From Jingyaoa shaoxingensis (GTDB taxonomy: Bacteria > Bacillota > Clostridia > Lachnospirales > Lachnospiraceae), in NCBI RefSeq assembly GCF_014385005.1, contig NZ_JACRSZ010000011.1, positions 59,668 to 123,667 on the forward strand: a DNA stretch of 64,000 bases, in the 5' to 3' direction. Under the pieces are notes generated by a model. It searched no databases and was not told where the DNA came from. It saw nothing but the letters and a program-made list of their open reading frames with translations. The translations under genes were made by a program, and so were the position numbers. Position 1 is the stretch's first letter, and every line of letters begins with the position of its first letter. This document shows positions 54,240-63,283 of the stretch, in pieces.

Positions 54240-57227
54240 TCAGTCGTCATTGCCGATGGATGCTGTTTCAATGATGAACTTCACGCTGCCGACACTGTCC
54301 TGATCTCCATCTGAGAAAAGTTGATATGCATCTCCTGCATCCCGGATCTCTTTCAGTCTGTCAATCATATCCTGAAGATCTTCATCTGCGAAGTCTACAA
54401 TCTTCTGAATTGCTTTTTCGTCGAATTCTTCCATGCCATCTTTTAATTCATTTGCACCATCTAACAGTTCATCTACACCGGAATCCAGATCACTTCCGCC
54501 ATCTCTTAACTGAGATGTTCCGTCCTTGAGCTGTGCACTTCCGTCTGCCAGCTGCTGTATTCCACTTGCCAGTGTATTACCGCCCGCTTTCAGCTGGTTA
54601 CCGCCATCTGTCAGCTTCTCTACTCCATCGGCCAGTGTACCTGCACCGTCCTGAAGAGACTTGGTTCCAGCGGCCAGTGAACTGGTTCCGGCTTTCAGTG
54701 AATCTGTACCTTTCTGAAGCTGGGAAGCACCCTTACTGAGACTTTGGATGCCTGTATTCAGAGCTGGAAGTTTTGCACCTACCTGATTTAATCCTGCCGC
54801 AATCACATCAATACCTTTTGTATACAGTTCAGATACACCGTCTGAGATTGCCTTGCTGCCCGGCACCAGTCTGGTAGAAACCTGTTTTTCAAGCGTCGTC
54901 AGACCTTCTGTAATAGTTTCACTGCCTTCTGCCATTGTTTCTACTGCACCTTTGGTTTTTCCATCTTCTGTACCATACAGCGTTGCATAAATCTTCGCTG
55001 CACCTTCTGAAAGATCTTTCAGTCCTGCTTCCAGATCATTCATCGTTCCCTGCAATACAGCAGCTCCTGCCGTCAGTTCTTTTCCTTTTACACTTAATGT
55101 CTTCATGATCTGTTCCGGTGTTGGCTGTGTTGCAGAACCACTCTCGGTTCCACCTGCAGATGTACTGCCTGTTGTATCAGCCTGTGTGCTGATCAGATCT
55201 TCTGCCGGCACTTCTACTTCCTGTGTAGCCGTTACCGTCTGTTTTTCTTTCAATGCTGCAAGTGTTGCCTCCTGGCTGGCAATATCACTCTGCATCTGTG
55301 CGATACAGTTATCAAGCTGGCTGCTGTATGCACTGTATGCATTGGAAAACTTCTTCGCCATCTCATTTGGGATCGCATTCTTCTGTGATTTTACATCCTG
55401 AAGACTTGCCAGTACAGCTTTATCTCCTGCAATGGATGCTTCCAGACTGGCAATAGCATCTGCATTGGCATCCGCAAAAGATACATCCATGGTGACATCT
55501 GTAGAAACAGTTACCGGTTTCTGATTCTGCTCAGCAGACTGACCTGTTGTTTCTCCATTCTCTGGTTGCTGATTCTCTCCGCCTGATGGCTGAGATGGCT
55601 GTTGTGCAGAAATAATTGCTATTAATGTATCAACACCTGATACATAATCATTAATTCCTTTTGTCAATGTTGGAATAGATCCACTCTTATCTACACCTGT
55701 TATCGCATGATTTGCAGCATATACTTTTTGATACATAGTCTGTAGTCCACCTGATACGGTCTGCAGTCCATTCTTTAATGTTTCCTGTGTCTCTGTGCTT
55801 AACAGCTGTTGTAGTCCCGCTGTCAGGTTACTGCTTCCTTCTGCTAATTTCTTCAAATAAGTATCTACTGTGGATACTCCATCTGATACTTCTGCTGCAC
55901 CTTTTGTCAGTTTTTTCTTATTGTCCTCAATCTGTGCCACACCATCAATCAGCGCCTGTAAACCTTTTACCAATGCAGGTCTGTTCTGATCCAAAGTAGT
56001 GATACCATCTGCCAGCTGATCCATACCATCTTTCAGACTCTGTGCACCTGTGTCCAGAGTTTTGGCGCCATCTGCCAGCTGATCTACACCATCCACCAGA
56101 TCTCCTTTTTTGCTGTTTAACCGGTTCAGTCCGTCGGATAACTGCTTAATGCCGTTGATCAGATCCCCCTTCTTATTATTCAGTGTCTGTACTCCGTCAT
56201 TCAGGTCTCCTGCACCGTCATCCAGCTTATCGATTCCATCAATCAGATCGGTGCAGCCATCCTTTAATTCCTGTACACCGTCTGCCAGATCACTGGTTCC
56301 GTCTACCAGCTGTGTTGCTGCATCTGCGATCTCATCAATCTTATCCTTGAGATCATCTTCATCATCGATGCTGTCCAGATCAAGATCATCCAGACTCAGT
56401 GGTGTTGCTACTGTCATAGACATAGATAACGAGAAATCTGTCACATCCGCTTCCACTTCAAAACTTTCCGGAATATCCAAATCAATATCCATGTCATCCA
56501 GAATATCAGATCCTTTAATCTTCAGGCTGTCTTCCAGTCCCGGAAGTCCTACACCGATGACAATATTCTTGTCACCATCAGAAATGGATTTACCATTGCT
56601 TACTTTCACATTAGAGAAATTATCTCCAGGAAGGATCATTCCTGTGAATAATACGAATGGGGTATAGATCTCACCCTGTTTCATATGATTGGTATACTGA
56701 TATACCATTTTTACATGACCGCTCTTGCCTGCCAGATCATCTGCTGAGATCTCTTTTCCGTCCAGATAATAGGTCACATTCACGGATACCGGCAGAGATT
56801 TGGTACTGGTTCCCTGATAATAAATATCACTTCCATTGGCATCCCAGGTAAGAGTATCTCCATCCTGCGAAAAAGTCTCATCACCTTTTACATTCTTAAT
56901 ATCTGTCAGGTCAGATTTATCTGAAATAGAAGTATTGCCATCCGTATTCTTCAGCCAGTCGCTGACAATGATCTCCTGTGTCTCACCGGATGGAGATGCT
57001 TTTACGTAAACAGTTTCTTCCTTGGTGGATTCCTTTTTCTCTGTCTCTGTTTCTGTCTCTGTTTCTACTTCGGTTTCTGTTTCTTTTTCTGTTACTGCTT
57101 CTGTCTCTTCTTCCACTGAAGCTGCTGACGCATCAGATGCATACACGCTTCCCATTCCGGCATTTGCAACCATGATTCCAGTCATTGCCAGTGCCATTGC
57201 CTGTGTAATCTTCTTGTTTCTATTCAT
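54240..57227 (-). CDS. Secreted heptad-repeat (LxxG) protein, YhgE/Pip-related ectodomain
   Basis: The 995-residue protein has a signal peptide (MALAMTGIMVANAGMGSVYA), a Glu/Thr stretch (about 38 to 66), a folded part with GETQEIIVSDWLKN and VKMVYQYTNHMKQG, then long arrays of the type xDGVxxLxDGxxxL (from about 290 to 460 and 820 to 950), as in LADGVQELKDGCTDLIDGID and LADGVEKLTDGGNQLKAGGN. These heptads form long coiled coils like those of YhgE/Pip and ESAT-associated membrane proteins, but no C-terminal membrane block exists, so it is likely exported and free or wall-associated. It follows the DUF308 gene by 35 bases. ATG follows GAGGAGGAGCACAGATT. Confidence 0.85.
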   Translation of the reverse strand: MNRNKKITQAMALAMTGIMVANAGMGSVYASDASAASVEEETEAVTEKETETEVETETETETEKKESTKEETVYVKASPSGETQEIIVSDWLKNTDGNTSISDKSDLTDIKNVKGDETFSQDGDTLTWDANGSDIYYQGTSTKSLPVSVNVTYYLDGKEISADDLAGKSGHVKMVYQYTNHMKQGEIYTPFVLFTGMILPGDNFSNVKVSNGKSISDGDKNIVIGVGLPGLEDSLKIKGSDILDDMDIDLDIPESFEVEADVTDFSLSMSMTVATPLSLDDLDLDSIDDEDDLKDKIDEIADAATQLVDGTSDLADGVQELKDGCTDLIDGIDKLDDGAGDLNDGVQTLNNKKGDLINGIKQLSDGLNRLNSKKGDLVDGVDQLADGAKTLDTGAQSLKDGMDQLADGITTLDQNRPALVKGLQALIDGVAQIEDNKKKLTKGAAEVSDGVSTVDTYLKKLAEGSSNLTAGLQQLLSTETQETLKNGLQTVSGGLQTMYQKVYAANHAITGVDKSGSIPTLTKGINDYVSGVDTLIAIISAQQPSQPSGGENQQPENGETTGQSAEQNQKPVTVSTDVTMDVSFADANADAIASLEASIAGDKAVLASLQDVKSQKNAIPNEMAKKFSNAYSAYSSQLDNCIAQMQSDIASQEATLAALKEKQTVTATQEVEVPAEDLISTQADTTGSTSAGGTESGSATQPTPEQIMKTLSVKGKELTAGAAVLQGTMNDLEAGLKDLSEGAAKIYATLYGTEDGKTKGAVETMAEGSETITEGLTTLEKQVSTRLVPGSKAISDGVSELYTKGIDVIAAGLNQVGAKLPALNTGIQSLSKGASQLQKGTDSLKAGTSSLAAGTKSLQDGAGTLADGVEKLTDGGNQLKAGGNTLASGIQQLADGSAQLKDGTSQLRDGGSDLDSGVDELLDGANELKDGMEEFDEKAIQKIVDFADEDLQDMIDRLKEIRDAGDAYQLFSDGDQDSVGSVKFIIETASIGNDD

Positions 57228-57262
57228 AATCTGTGCTCCTCCTCTAAACTCTCTATAACTCT

Positions 57263-57832
57263 TTATAATTCTTTGTAATCAACATCTATGACATTTCTCT
57301 CGGACACCTTCACGGTATAGATTCCAACCCAGAGATTCTGTATTCCGTCTATCAGAAGCGTAATACCCAGTAGAATCATCATTGCCACTGCACTCTCAAA
57401 TGGTTTGAAAATCAACAGAAGACCGCATATACAGGTTGCCACTGCAAGCAGGATAATCATCCACCATGTTGTCAGCCCAAATGTCTTCGCATCCAATGCT
57501 GTCTGAATCTTCAGCACACCGTCAACCAGAACAAAGATTCCCATTACGATTGGTAAGATGGATATAATATGTTCCGGATGGATGATGAAAACAAGACCGA
57601 GCAAAATGGACAGGATTCCAAATGCAAAGTCAAACTGAAATGCCAGACGGTATAAATCCTTTGAAAAATACCCAATTAATTTGACAATTCCTCCAATCAT
57701 CAGCATTGCTCCGATCAGATAGCACAATACTGATAAAGACATCTCAGGCCAGATCACAAGCACCAGTCCCAGAATTACCATGACTACGGAAATGGTAATA
57801 TACGCATGTTTTGCTTTCTTGATCAGATCCAT
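57263..57832 (-). CDS. DUF308 (HdeD-like) membrane protein
   Basis: The 189-residue protein has six membrane segments (AYITISVVMVILGLVLVIWP, LCYLIGAMLMIGGIVKLIGY, FGILSILLGLVFIIHP, ILPIVMGIFVLVDGVLKI, WWMIILLAVATCICGLLLIF, MMILLGITLLIDGIQNLWVG) in the paired pattern of HdeD/DUF308. Function is not established; E. coli HdeD is linked to acid stress. It lies between the TetR gene and the heptad-repeat gene, all on the same strand. AAGGAGGCAGTT precedes the start. Confidence 0.92.
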   Translation of the reverse strand: MDLIKKAKHAYITISVVMVILGLVLVIWPEMSLSVLCYLIGAMLMIGGIVKLIGYFSKDLYRLAFQFDFAFGILSILLGLVFIIHPEHIISILPIVMGIFVLVDGVLKIQTALDAKTFGLTTWWMIILLAVATCICGLLLIFKPFESAVAMMILLGITLLIDGIQNLWVGIYTVKVSERNVIDVDYKEL

Positions 57833-57918
57833 AACTGCCTCCTTTCTGACTGTCTTTGTCCTTCTCTTTCTTTTTACGTGTTACAGCTTATCGTAATTCT
57901 TTTTTTTATTCTACGGTC

Positions 57919-57955
57919 AAAAAAAGCTCCCTGCACAATTTTTGTGCACGAAGCT
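57919..57955 (-). terminator. Terminator after the TetR gene
   Basis: AGCTTCGTGCACA and TGTGCAGGGAGCT pair around AAAATT on the minus strand and are followed by seven T. It separates the regulator from the DUF308 gene. Confidence 0.85.
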
Positions 57956-57984
57956 CGTTTTGCCCAAATATCAGACAATTTAAT

Positions 57985-58554
57985 TTATTTTCTGTCATTT
58001 CTCTCCACTGCATTTTCCAGCATATTCCTGGTGCTGCCCTCCAGATAAGAAAAAATCTTATCTACTATGTACTCTGGATCCTGCTTCATACCACTGTCCA
58101 GCCACTGCAGGATCAGTCCCACAAAAGCGCATTTATAAAAATCCGCAATCAGGTGCAAATCCTCATCTTTCACCGAAAGTCCTTCTGCCTGCATCTTCAC
58201 AAAATCATACATGATACGCCCCATGACCTGATACAGATAGGCATCGATCTTTCTTCTGCTGAGAGAATTATAGATATGATAAATTCCCTTCTTGTTCTTC
58301 AGAGCAAAAGAGCAGGACTCCAGAATCGCATCTCTCCAGGACGATTCCGTCAGATTCTCTGTCAGCACACGCTTTGTCTCATTCTCCAGTATCTCATCCA
58401 GCAATGCATAGATATCACTGTAATGATAATAGAAGGTATTCCGGTTCACACCACAGTCTTCTACGATATCTTTCACCGTAATCTTATCAAATGGAACCTG
58501 ATTGATCAGTTTCATAAATGATTCTGTAATCGCTCTCTTTGTCAGTTGAGACAT
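57985..58554 (-). CDS. TetR/AcrR-family regulator
   Basis: The 189-residue protein has an N-terminal TetR HTH (ITESFMKLINQVPFDKITVK, DIVEDCGVNRNTFYYHYSDI) and a C-terminal ligand domain of the dihydroxyacetone-kinase-activator-like type (SFALKNKKGIYHIYNSLSRR, DFYKCAFVGLILQWLDSGMK). It likely represses the DUF308 and heptad-repeat genes downstream, as this trio shares direction, but operators were not identified. GGAGGATGTGTGA precedes the start. Confidence 0.92.
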   Translation of the reverse strand: MSQLTKRAITESFMKLINQVPFDKITVKDIVEDCGVNRNTFYYHYSDIYALLDEILENETKRVLTENLTESSWRDAILESCSFALKNKKGIYHIYNSLSRRKIDAYLYQVMGRIMYDFVKMQAEGLSVKDEDLHLIADFYKCAFVGLILQWLDSGMKQDPEYIVDKIFSYLEGSTRNMLENAVERNDRK

Positions 58555-58691
58555 TCACACATCCTCCGTTGTCCGGTCTGCAAAGGCATTCTTCAGATTC
58601 TGCCCTGTTAGACCGATCTAATACAGCGTGATTATAGCATTATTTTTTCGGGTTCACCAGATATTTTTTAAGATTTTGTTAATTTTTATAA

Positions 58692-59276
58692 TTATTTTAG
58701 ATTCCAGTAATTCAGCTTTTCATTTAACTTGCAGTAAATATGTTCCTGAAACCAGGGTTCTGTGGATGCTGCAACTGCCTCCTCCAGCGGAAACCATGCC
58801 ACATTACTGTTTTCATCCTCTTTTATATGCAATACATCTGTCTCTTCCGCCTGAAGCAGATAAGTCACATTCAAATGCAGATGAGATGAGACATATGCCC
58901 CCTTTTTCACATGTCCGTCTACCGTCAGCACTTCCAGGGAATAGATTTTCTCACTGACTGGCTTCACATGCCGGATTCCGCTTTCTTCCTGTGCTTCCTT
59001 TAATGCCACCTTCAGCAGATCTGTTTCTCCATCTGCATGGCCACCAAGCCAGGACCATGACTTGTAAATATTATGATACGCCATCAGTACTTTTGTACGC
59101 TGTTCATTGACAATCCACGCCGAAGCCGTCATATGTGCCAGGTGATTCTCTCTGGTAAAAATATCTTTTTCCGTCTCCAGACAGCGAAGTATCAGTTCTT
59201 TATCCCGCTCTTCCTGTTCATTCACCGGTCGATAGGCCCGAATCTGCTCTTTTAATCTGTCGCTCATTTCTCTCAC
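58692..59276 (-). CDS. NUDIX hydrolase
   Basis: The 194-residue protein contains a Nudix box, SWLGGHADGETDLLKVALKE then AQEESGI, preceded by TASAWIVNEQRTKVLMAYHN. It hydrolyses nucleoside-diphosphate-linked compounds; substrate unknown. The start at 59276 is two bases from the permease stop (59279); an ATG at 59267 is an alternative. It shares an operon with the ABC transporter, which is unusual. Confidence 0.92.
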   Translation of the reverse strand: MREMSDRLKEQIRAYRPVNEQEERDKELILRCLETEKDIFTRENHLAHMTASAWIVNEQRTKVLMAYHNIYKSWSWLGGHADGETDLLKVALKEAQEESGIRHVKPVSEKIYSLEVLTVDGHVKKGAYVSSHLHLNVTYLLQAEETDVLHIKEDENSNVAWFPLEEAVAASTEPWFQEHIYCKLNEKLNYWNLK

Positions 59277-59278
59277 CT

Positions 59279-60010
59279 CTACAGATTTTTCTTCTTATAT
59301 AAAAAGGCAAATGCCAGTGCACCAAATACCAGCAGATAGACTCCCAAAATCAGAATGCCCGTGTATCCGCAGCCTTCTCCTGCCGCAATACTGCGCAGCA
59401 TGGCACTGGTCTGAGACAGAGGCAATGCCCCGATGACTTCCCGCAGTCCGTGAGGCATCTGTTCTGTAGAAAAGAAGGTATTACACAGATACGCCATTGG
59501 CATAATAATATAGTTGGAAAACCGTGGCACATCGGTATGATTCCTTGCGTAAAAGGATACCACCACTCCAATAGTGGAAAACACGGCGCCATTTAAAAAC
59601 ATAATCAGAAAAGAATATCCGTTAAAAACCAGCCCGGTTCCAATTGGAATAGTCAGCACCAATATTACAATTCCTGCATACAGTCCACGCAGGCTTCCCC
59701 CAATGATCTGCCCCACAATAAACTGCCACAGAGGCGTCGGAGAAATCATCACCTGATCAAATGCTTTCTCATAGAGCCTCTGTACATTCAGATTCTGCGC
59801 AATGGCATTAAAGCTTCCGTTCATGGTGGTAAGTGCCACTACCCCCGGTATCAGGAAATTCAGGTATGGCTGACCGTTGGTAACTGTCTTGATTCCCATA
59901 CCAAACACCACCAGGTACATCAGCGGCGCAATCATGGCAGCAAGTGTAATCTTATAAAAATCTCTGCGGAATTCCCGCCACTTTTCCCAGAGTATTGTTA
60001 TGATTCCCAT
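59279..60010 (-). CDS. ABC-2 type transporter permease
   Basis: The 243-residue protein has about six membrane segments (ITLAAMIAPLMYLVVFGMGI, YAGIVILVLTIPIGTGLVF, FLIMFLNGAVFSTIGVVVSF, GYTGILILGVYLLVFGALAF) and the ABC-2 permease features YLNFLIPGVVALTTMNGSFN and AFDQVMISPTPLWQFIVGQI. It forms an exporter with the upstream ATPase. The substrate is unknown; drug, lipid or polysaccharide export are typical for the family. CAGGAGAATGAATGA precedes the start. Confidence 0.93.
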   Translation of the reverse strand: MGIITILWEKWREFRRDFYKITLAAMIAPLMYLVVFGMGIKTVTNGQPYLNFLIPGVVALTTMNGSFNAIAQNLNVQRLYEKAFDQVMISPTPLWQFIVGQIIGGSLRGLYAGIVILVLTIPIGTGLVFNGYSFLIMFLNGAVFSTIGVVVSFYARNHTDVPRFSNYIIMPMAYLCNTFFSTEQMPHGLREVIGALPLSQTSAMLRSIAAGEGCGYTGILILGVYLLVFGALAFAFLYKKKNL

Positions 60011-60029
60011 TCATTCATTCTCCTGCTTT

Positions 60030-60863
60030 TTATTTGTTCTTATCCGCCCTCTCGATAAACACATCTTCCAATGTGGTATCACGCAGAGTACATTTACCTT
60101 CCAGAGAAGAAAGATACGTGATGGCATCGGAACGTTCATGGAAATATCGACTGACAGTTCCAGATACTGTCATCTGATCTACTGTATAGCAGCCAAGCGC
60201 CTCTATCATACCCTGCGGCGTATTTACCTCTTCCAGCCTTCCATGATTCATCATCGCAACTCTCTCGCAAAGTGACTGAGCCTCTTCCATGTAATGAGTT
60301 GTAAGAAGAATTGTAAGGTTCTTATCATTCAACTGGCGTAGCAGATTCCACATCTGTCTTCTGGATAACGCATCCATCCCGGCAGTCGGTTCGTCAAGAA
60401 GAAGGATCTCCGGATCTGTCAGAAGAGCACGACATACCATCAGCTTCCGTTTCATTCCGCCGGAGAGATGGCGTACAGTTCTTTTCCGAAATGGCAAAAG
60501 ATCACAAAATTCCAGTAGTTCCTCTGACTTCTCCCTGATCTTTTTTACTGGCATAAAATACAGTCTTCCCTGATACTCCATAATCTCATCCATAGTCATA
60601 TCCTGTCGCATGGAATATTCCTGGGTAATAACACTGATCTTACGCTTCAATGCCGGATTCTTACGGGTCAGACGTTCTCCGTCAATCAGGATCTCTCCTT
60701 CCGTTGGAAGCAATAAGGTGGACAACATACTGATCGTCGTGGTCTTTCCTGCTCCGTTTGGTCCAAGCAGCCCGAAAAATTCTCCGGTCTTTATCTTCAG
60801 ATCCAGACTGTCCACGGCCGTAAAATCTTCAAATCTTTTTGTAAGGTTTTTTATTTCAATCAT
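60030..60863 (-). CDS. ABC transporter ATP-binding protein
   Basis: The 277-residue ATPase has Walker A (FGLLGPNGAGKTTTISMLST), Q-loop (VITQEYSMRQDMTMDEIM), signature LSGGMKRKLMVCRALL, Walker B (PEILLLDEPTAGMDALSRRQ) and H-loop (TILLTTHYMEEAQSLCERVA). It has the short C-terminal extension typical of export ATPases of the DrrA type. It lies 19 bases before the permease. GGAGATAAAAG precedes the start. Confidence 0.96.
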   Translation of the reverse strand: MIEIKNLTKRFEDFTAVDSLDLKIKTGEFFGLLGPNGAGKTTTISMLSTLLLPTEGEILIDGERLTRKNPALKRKISVITQEYSMRQDMTMDEIMEYQGRLYFMPVKKIREKSEELLEFCDLLPFRKRTVRHLSGGMKRKLMVCRALLTDPEILLLDEPTAGMDALSRRQMWNLLRQLNDKNLTILLTTHYMEEAQSLCERVAMMNHGRLEEVNTPQGMIEALGCYTVDQMTVSGTVSRYFHERSDAITYLSSLEGKCTLRDTTLEDVFIERADKNK

Positions 60864-61029
60864 CTTTTATCTCCATTTATCCATATCTTTTTATTATACT
60901 CTTTTTTCCATTCTTTTTCAATGAAAGAACTGGCTGTTCTTTACACTTCAGACAGCATATGATATCATAAATCTGGTATGTTTTTTACTTTATAACATGC
61001 CTATTTTTAATAACAAAGAAGGTTTGATT

Positions 61030-61800
61030 ATGAAATACCATACAATTGTGAAACGAATTTTTCTTCCCGTTATTTTCTGGGCTGTAGTCTGTCCCGGCAT
61101 CTCTTCCGATGTGCTTACGGCAGCGGCAGCCACTGATGCTTCTGTTGATGCCGTGACGAATGATAATACCTATTCCGTTACGATTGGAGATGGTTCCTCT
61201 TCTGTATCTCTGAATGATGCTTCTGTAAGTGTAGACGATGGACATCTGAATATCACTCTGAGTCCAGATCATTACCAGGAACTGGCTTCTGCCATGGCCG
61301 CCTTTACCGATACTTCAACCGAGGATTTCAATCTGGAAGCCCACACCCAAGCTGATCCGGTTACGCTGGATCTGACAGACGGAGAATACTCCATTGAACT
61401 GGCCATGAGCGGCGGCAGCGGCAAAGCAAGTGTGGTATCCCCGACAATTCTTACCGTAGAGAACGGTCATGCATATGCAGATATCACCTGGAGCAGTTCC
61501 AATTATGATTATATGGTTGTTGCCGGGGAAACCTATCTGAATGAATCAGAAGATAACATGGCATCCAGTTTCCACATTCCGGTTACCAAAATGGATGAAG
61601 AAATGTCTGTGATCGCAGATACCACTGCAATGGGAACGCCTCATGAAGTAAATTATACATTTACTTTTTATTCAGAATCCATTGGTTCAACCAGTCAGAT
61701 GCCACAGGAAGCATCAAAACGTGTGGTGATTATGGCCCTGATTATTATTATCGGTGGCGGTATTCTGAACCATTACGTCAATAAAAAGCGGAAAAAATAA
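61030..61800 (+). CDS. Membrane-anchored surface protein, NEAT/Shp-like candidate
   Basis: The 256-residue protein has a signal peptide (IVKRIFLPVIFWAVVCPGIS, then AAAATDAS), a first beta-rich part (SVTIGDGSSSVSLNDASVS), a second domain (DGEYSIELAMSGGSGKASVV, TVENGHAYADITWSSSNYDY, VADTTAMGTPHEVNYTFTFY-like ending) and a C-terminal membrane segment (RVVIMALIIIIGGGILNHYV) with KKRKK. The strand pattern with YxIxx...SPtxltVxnGxAyadItwsSsnYdYm resembles heme-binding NEAT/Shp-type folds found near iron transporters in Lachnospiraceae; no transporter is next to it here. Divergent from the ABC operon. AAGAAGGTTTGATT precedes ATG 61030. Confidence 0.8.
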   Translation: MKYHTIVKRIFLPVIFWAVVCPGISSDVLTAAAATDASVDAVTNDNTYSVTIGDGSSSVSLNDASVSVDDGHLNITLSPDHYQELASAMAAFTDTSTEDFNLEAHTQADPVTLDLTDGEYSIELAMSGGSGKASVVSPTILTVENGHAYADITWSSSNYDYMVVAGETYLNESEDNMASSFHIPVTKMDEEMSVIADTTAMGTPHEVNYTFTFYSESIGSTSQMPQEASKRVVIMALIIIIGGGILNHYVNKKRKK

Positions 61801-61827
61801 TCTGAGTCAGATTATCTTATATAGGAA

Positions 61828-61876
61828 AACAGTCCATAAGAAGCTTCACGCATTGTCTTCTCATGGACTGTTTTTC
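61828..61876. terminator. Bidirectional terminator
   Basis: AACAGTCCAT pairs perfectly with ATGGACTGTT around a long loop, flanked by T and A runs; it lies between convergent genes. Confidence 0.85.
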
Positions 61877-61896
61877 TTACATATGAATCATTTTCT

Positions 61897-62400
61897 TTAT
61901 ACGTCAAATACCTTTTTGATACTGTCGTAATGCAGGAAAATTCCCTGATCAGCCAGTTCTTTGATTTCTCCTGCTGTTGCCAGCCGGTATCCGTCAGTCT
62001 CCGCTGTCTGAAGATGCAGATCCGATTCCGGGAAGTCTACAGTGTAACGATAGATATCTACAAAGTAGTTATCTCCTTCTCCAGGATTCTCTCTCTTGTA
62101 AGAAAACTGATATCCGCCCTCGCAGCCAGCCACATCCAGTCCTGTCTCTTCCTGAATCTCTCTTCTGACAGCTTCCTCAGATGTCTCTCCTGCCATGGCA
62201 GCACCGCCGGACACTTCCCACCAGCCCGGTGCCCAGGCTTTGGTCATAACCCTTTTCGTAATCAGGAATCTGTGATCCGGGCGCATAATCACGCCTAATA
62301 CCGTCAGGTGGTATTCTCCGTCCTTAAGACACCAGTCATTCCTCTTCATCGTTCTCCCTGTCTTTTTCTTTTCACTGTCGTATATATCCCAGAATTCCAT
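61897..62400 (-). CDS. NUDIX hydrolase (IDI-like family)
   Basis: The 167-residue protein has MEFWDIYDSEKKKTGRTMKR, WCLKDGEYHLTVLGVIMRPD and a Nudix box SGGAAMAGETSEEAVRREIQ, then EETGL. The WDIYD.....tG beginning with a conserved HL is common to isopentenyl-diphosphate isomerase-like Nudix proteins, but this group acts on varied substrates. GAGGAGAAA precedes the start. Confidence 0.9.
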   Translation of the reverse strand: MEFWDIYDSEKKKTGRTMKRNDWCLKDGEYHLTVLGVIMRPDHRFLITKRVMTKAWAPGWWEVSGGAAMAGETSEEAVRREIQEETGLDVAGCEGGYQFSYKRENPGEGDNYFVDIYRYTVDFPESDLHLQTAETDGYRLATAGEIKELADQGIFLHYDSIKKVFDV

Positions 62401-62455
62401 TTTCTCCTCGCTTTCCCGGTGGCAGTTCTTTCTGCCATCGGTCTTTTCTTATTGT

Positions 62456-63283
62456 CTACAGACATCCATGTTTAAATCTGCGGATCATCTCTCTGGTCAG
62501 ACTGCTGTTATCATCAATCTCAGGAACTTCTTCCGGTGTCAGCCATTTGGCCAGTCCCAGTTCTGTCTTATCCAGATGAATCTGATCACTTCCGTCCAGT
62601 TTTGCTGTAAATCCAACCATCAGGTTGCCAACACATCCCCATGGCTGGCTGGCATAATAACAGATATTCTTTACCCTGATACCAACTTCTTCCATCAGCT
62701 CACGCTGTACACATTCTTCCAGTGTTTCACCGATCTCTACGAATCCAGCCACCAGCGCATATTGATCTGATGTTCTTCCTGCATATTTTGTTACCAGCAG
62801 ACGGTTCTTATCATCTGTTACTGCCACAATAATAGCCGGTGAAATCTTTGGAAACATCATATTGCCGCAGGACGGGCAGCGCATCATCCGCTCCTTTTTA
62901 TCATGAACTGTCTTCGCACCGCAGCATCCACAGTACTGCACAGAATTGTGCCACTGGCTCAGGTGCATGGCAGTCATTCCTGCAAAAGCTTCTGCAGTCG
63001 GTTCTTTATCACGGATGTCTCTCCAGTCCATCCAGACTGCATCCTCTATTTCCCCTTCTTCTTTTCCTTCTGCCAAGAAATAATCCCTGCCACTGATGGA
63101 AAACAGATAGGTACACTCTCCTGCCCGATCTTTCACTTCACGATACAGCGGCCATACCAGCATACCGTCTTTTATACGACCCAGTATTTTTCTTCCGGTA
63201 CAGAAGCAGATTCTGCTGTCATCCTGTACTTCTTTTTCATGATATTGGTTATCCATATGTTTCGGTGCAATTTCGTGAATCAT
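62456..63283 (-). CDS. nudC: NAD+ diphosphatase
   Basis: The 275-residue protein has the NudC arrangement: an N-terminal domain, a zinc ribbon (YCGCCGAKTVHDKKERMMRC, then PSCGNMMFPKISPAIIVAVT), a Nudix box GFVEIGETLEECVQRELMEE, and the NudC-specific SQPWGCVGNLMVGFTAK. It hydrolyses NAD(H) and can remove NAD caps from RNA. Its start overlaps the previous gene by four bases (ATGA-type coupling). Confidence 0.95.
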   Translation of the reverse strand: MIHEIAPKHMDNQYHEKEVQDDSRICFCTGRKILGRIKDGMLVWPLYREVKDRAGECTYLFSISGRDYFLAEGKEEGEIEDAVWMDWRDIRDKEPTAEAFAGMTAMHLSQWHNSVQYCGCCGAKTVHDKKERMMRCPSCGNMMFPKISPAIIVAVTDDKNRLLVTKYAGRTSDQYALVAGFVEIGETLEECVQRELMEEVGIRVKNICYYASQPWGCVGNLMVGFTAKLDGSDQIHLDKTELGLAKWLTPEEVPEIDDNSSLTREMIRRFKHGCL

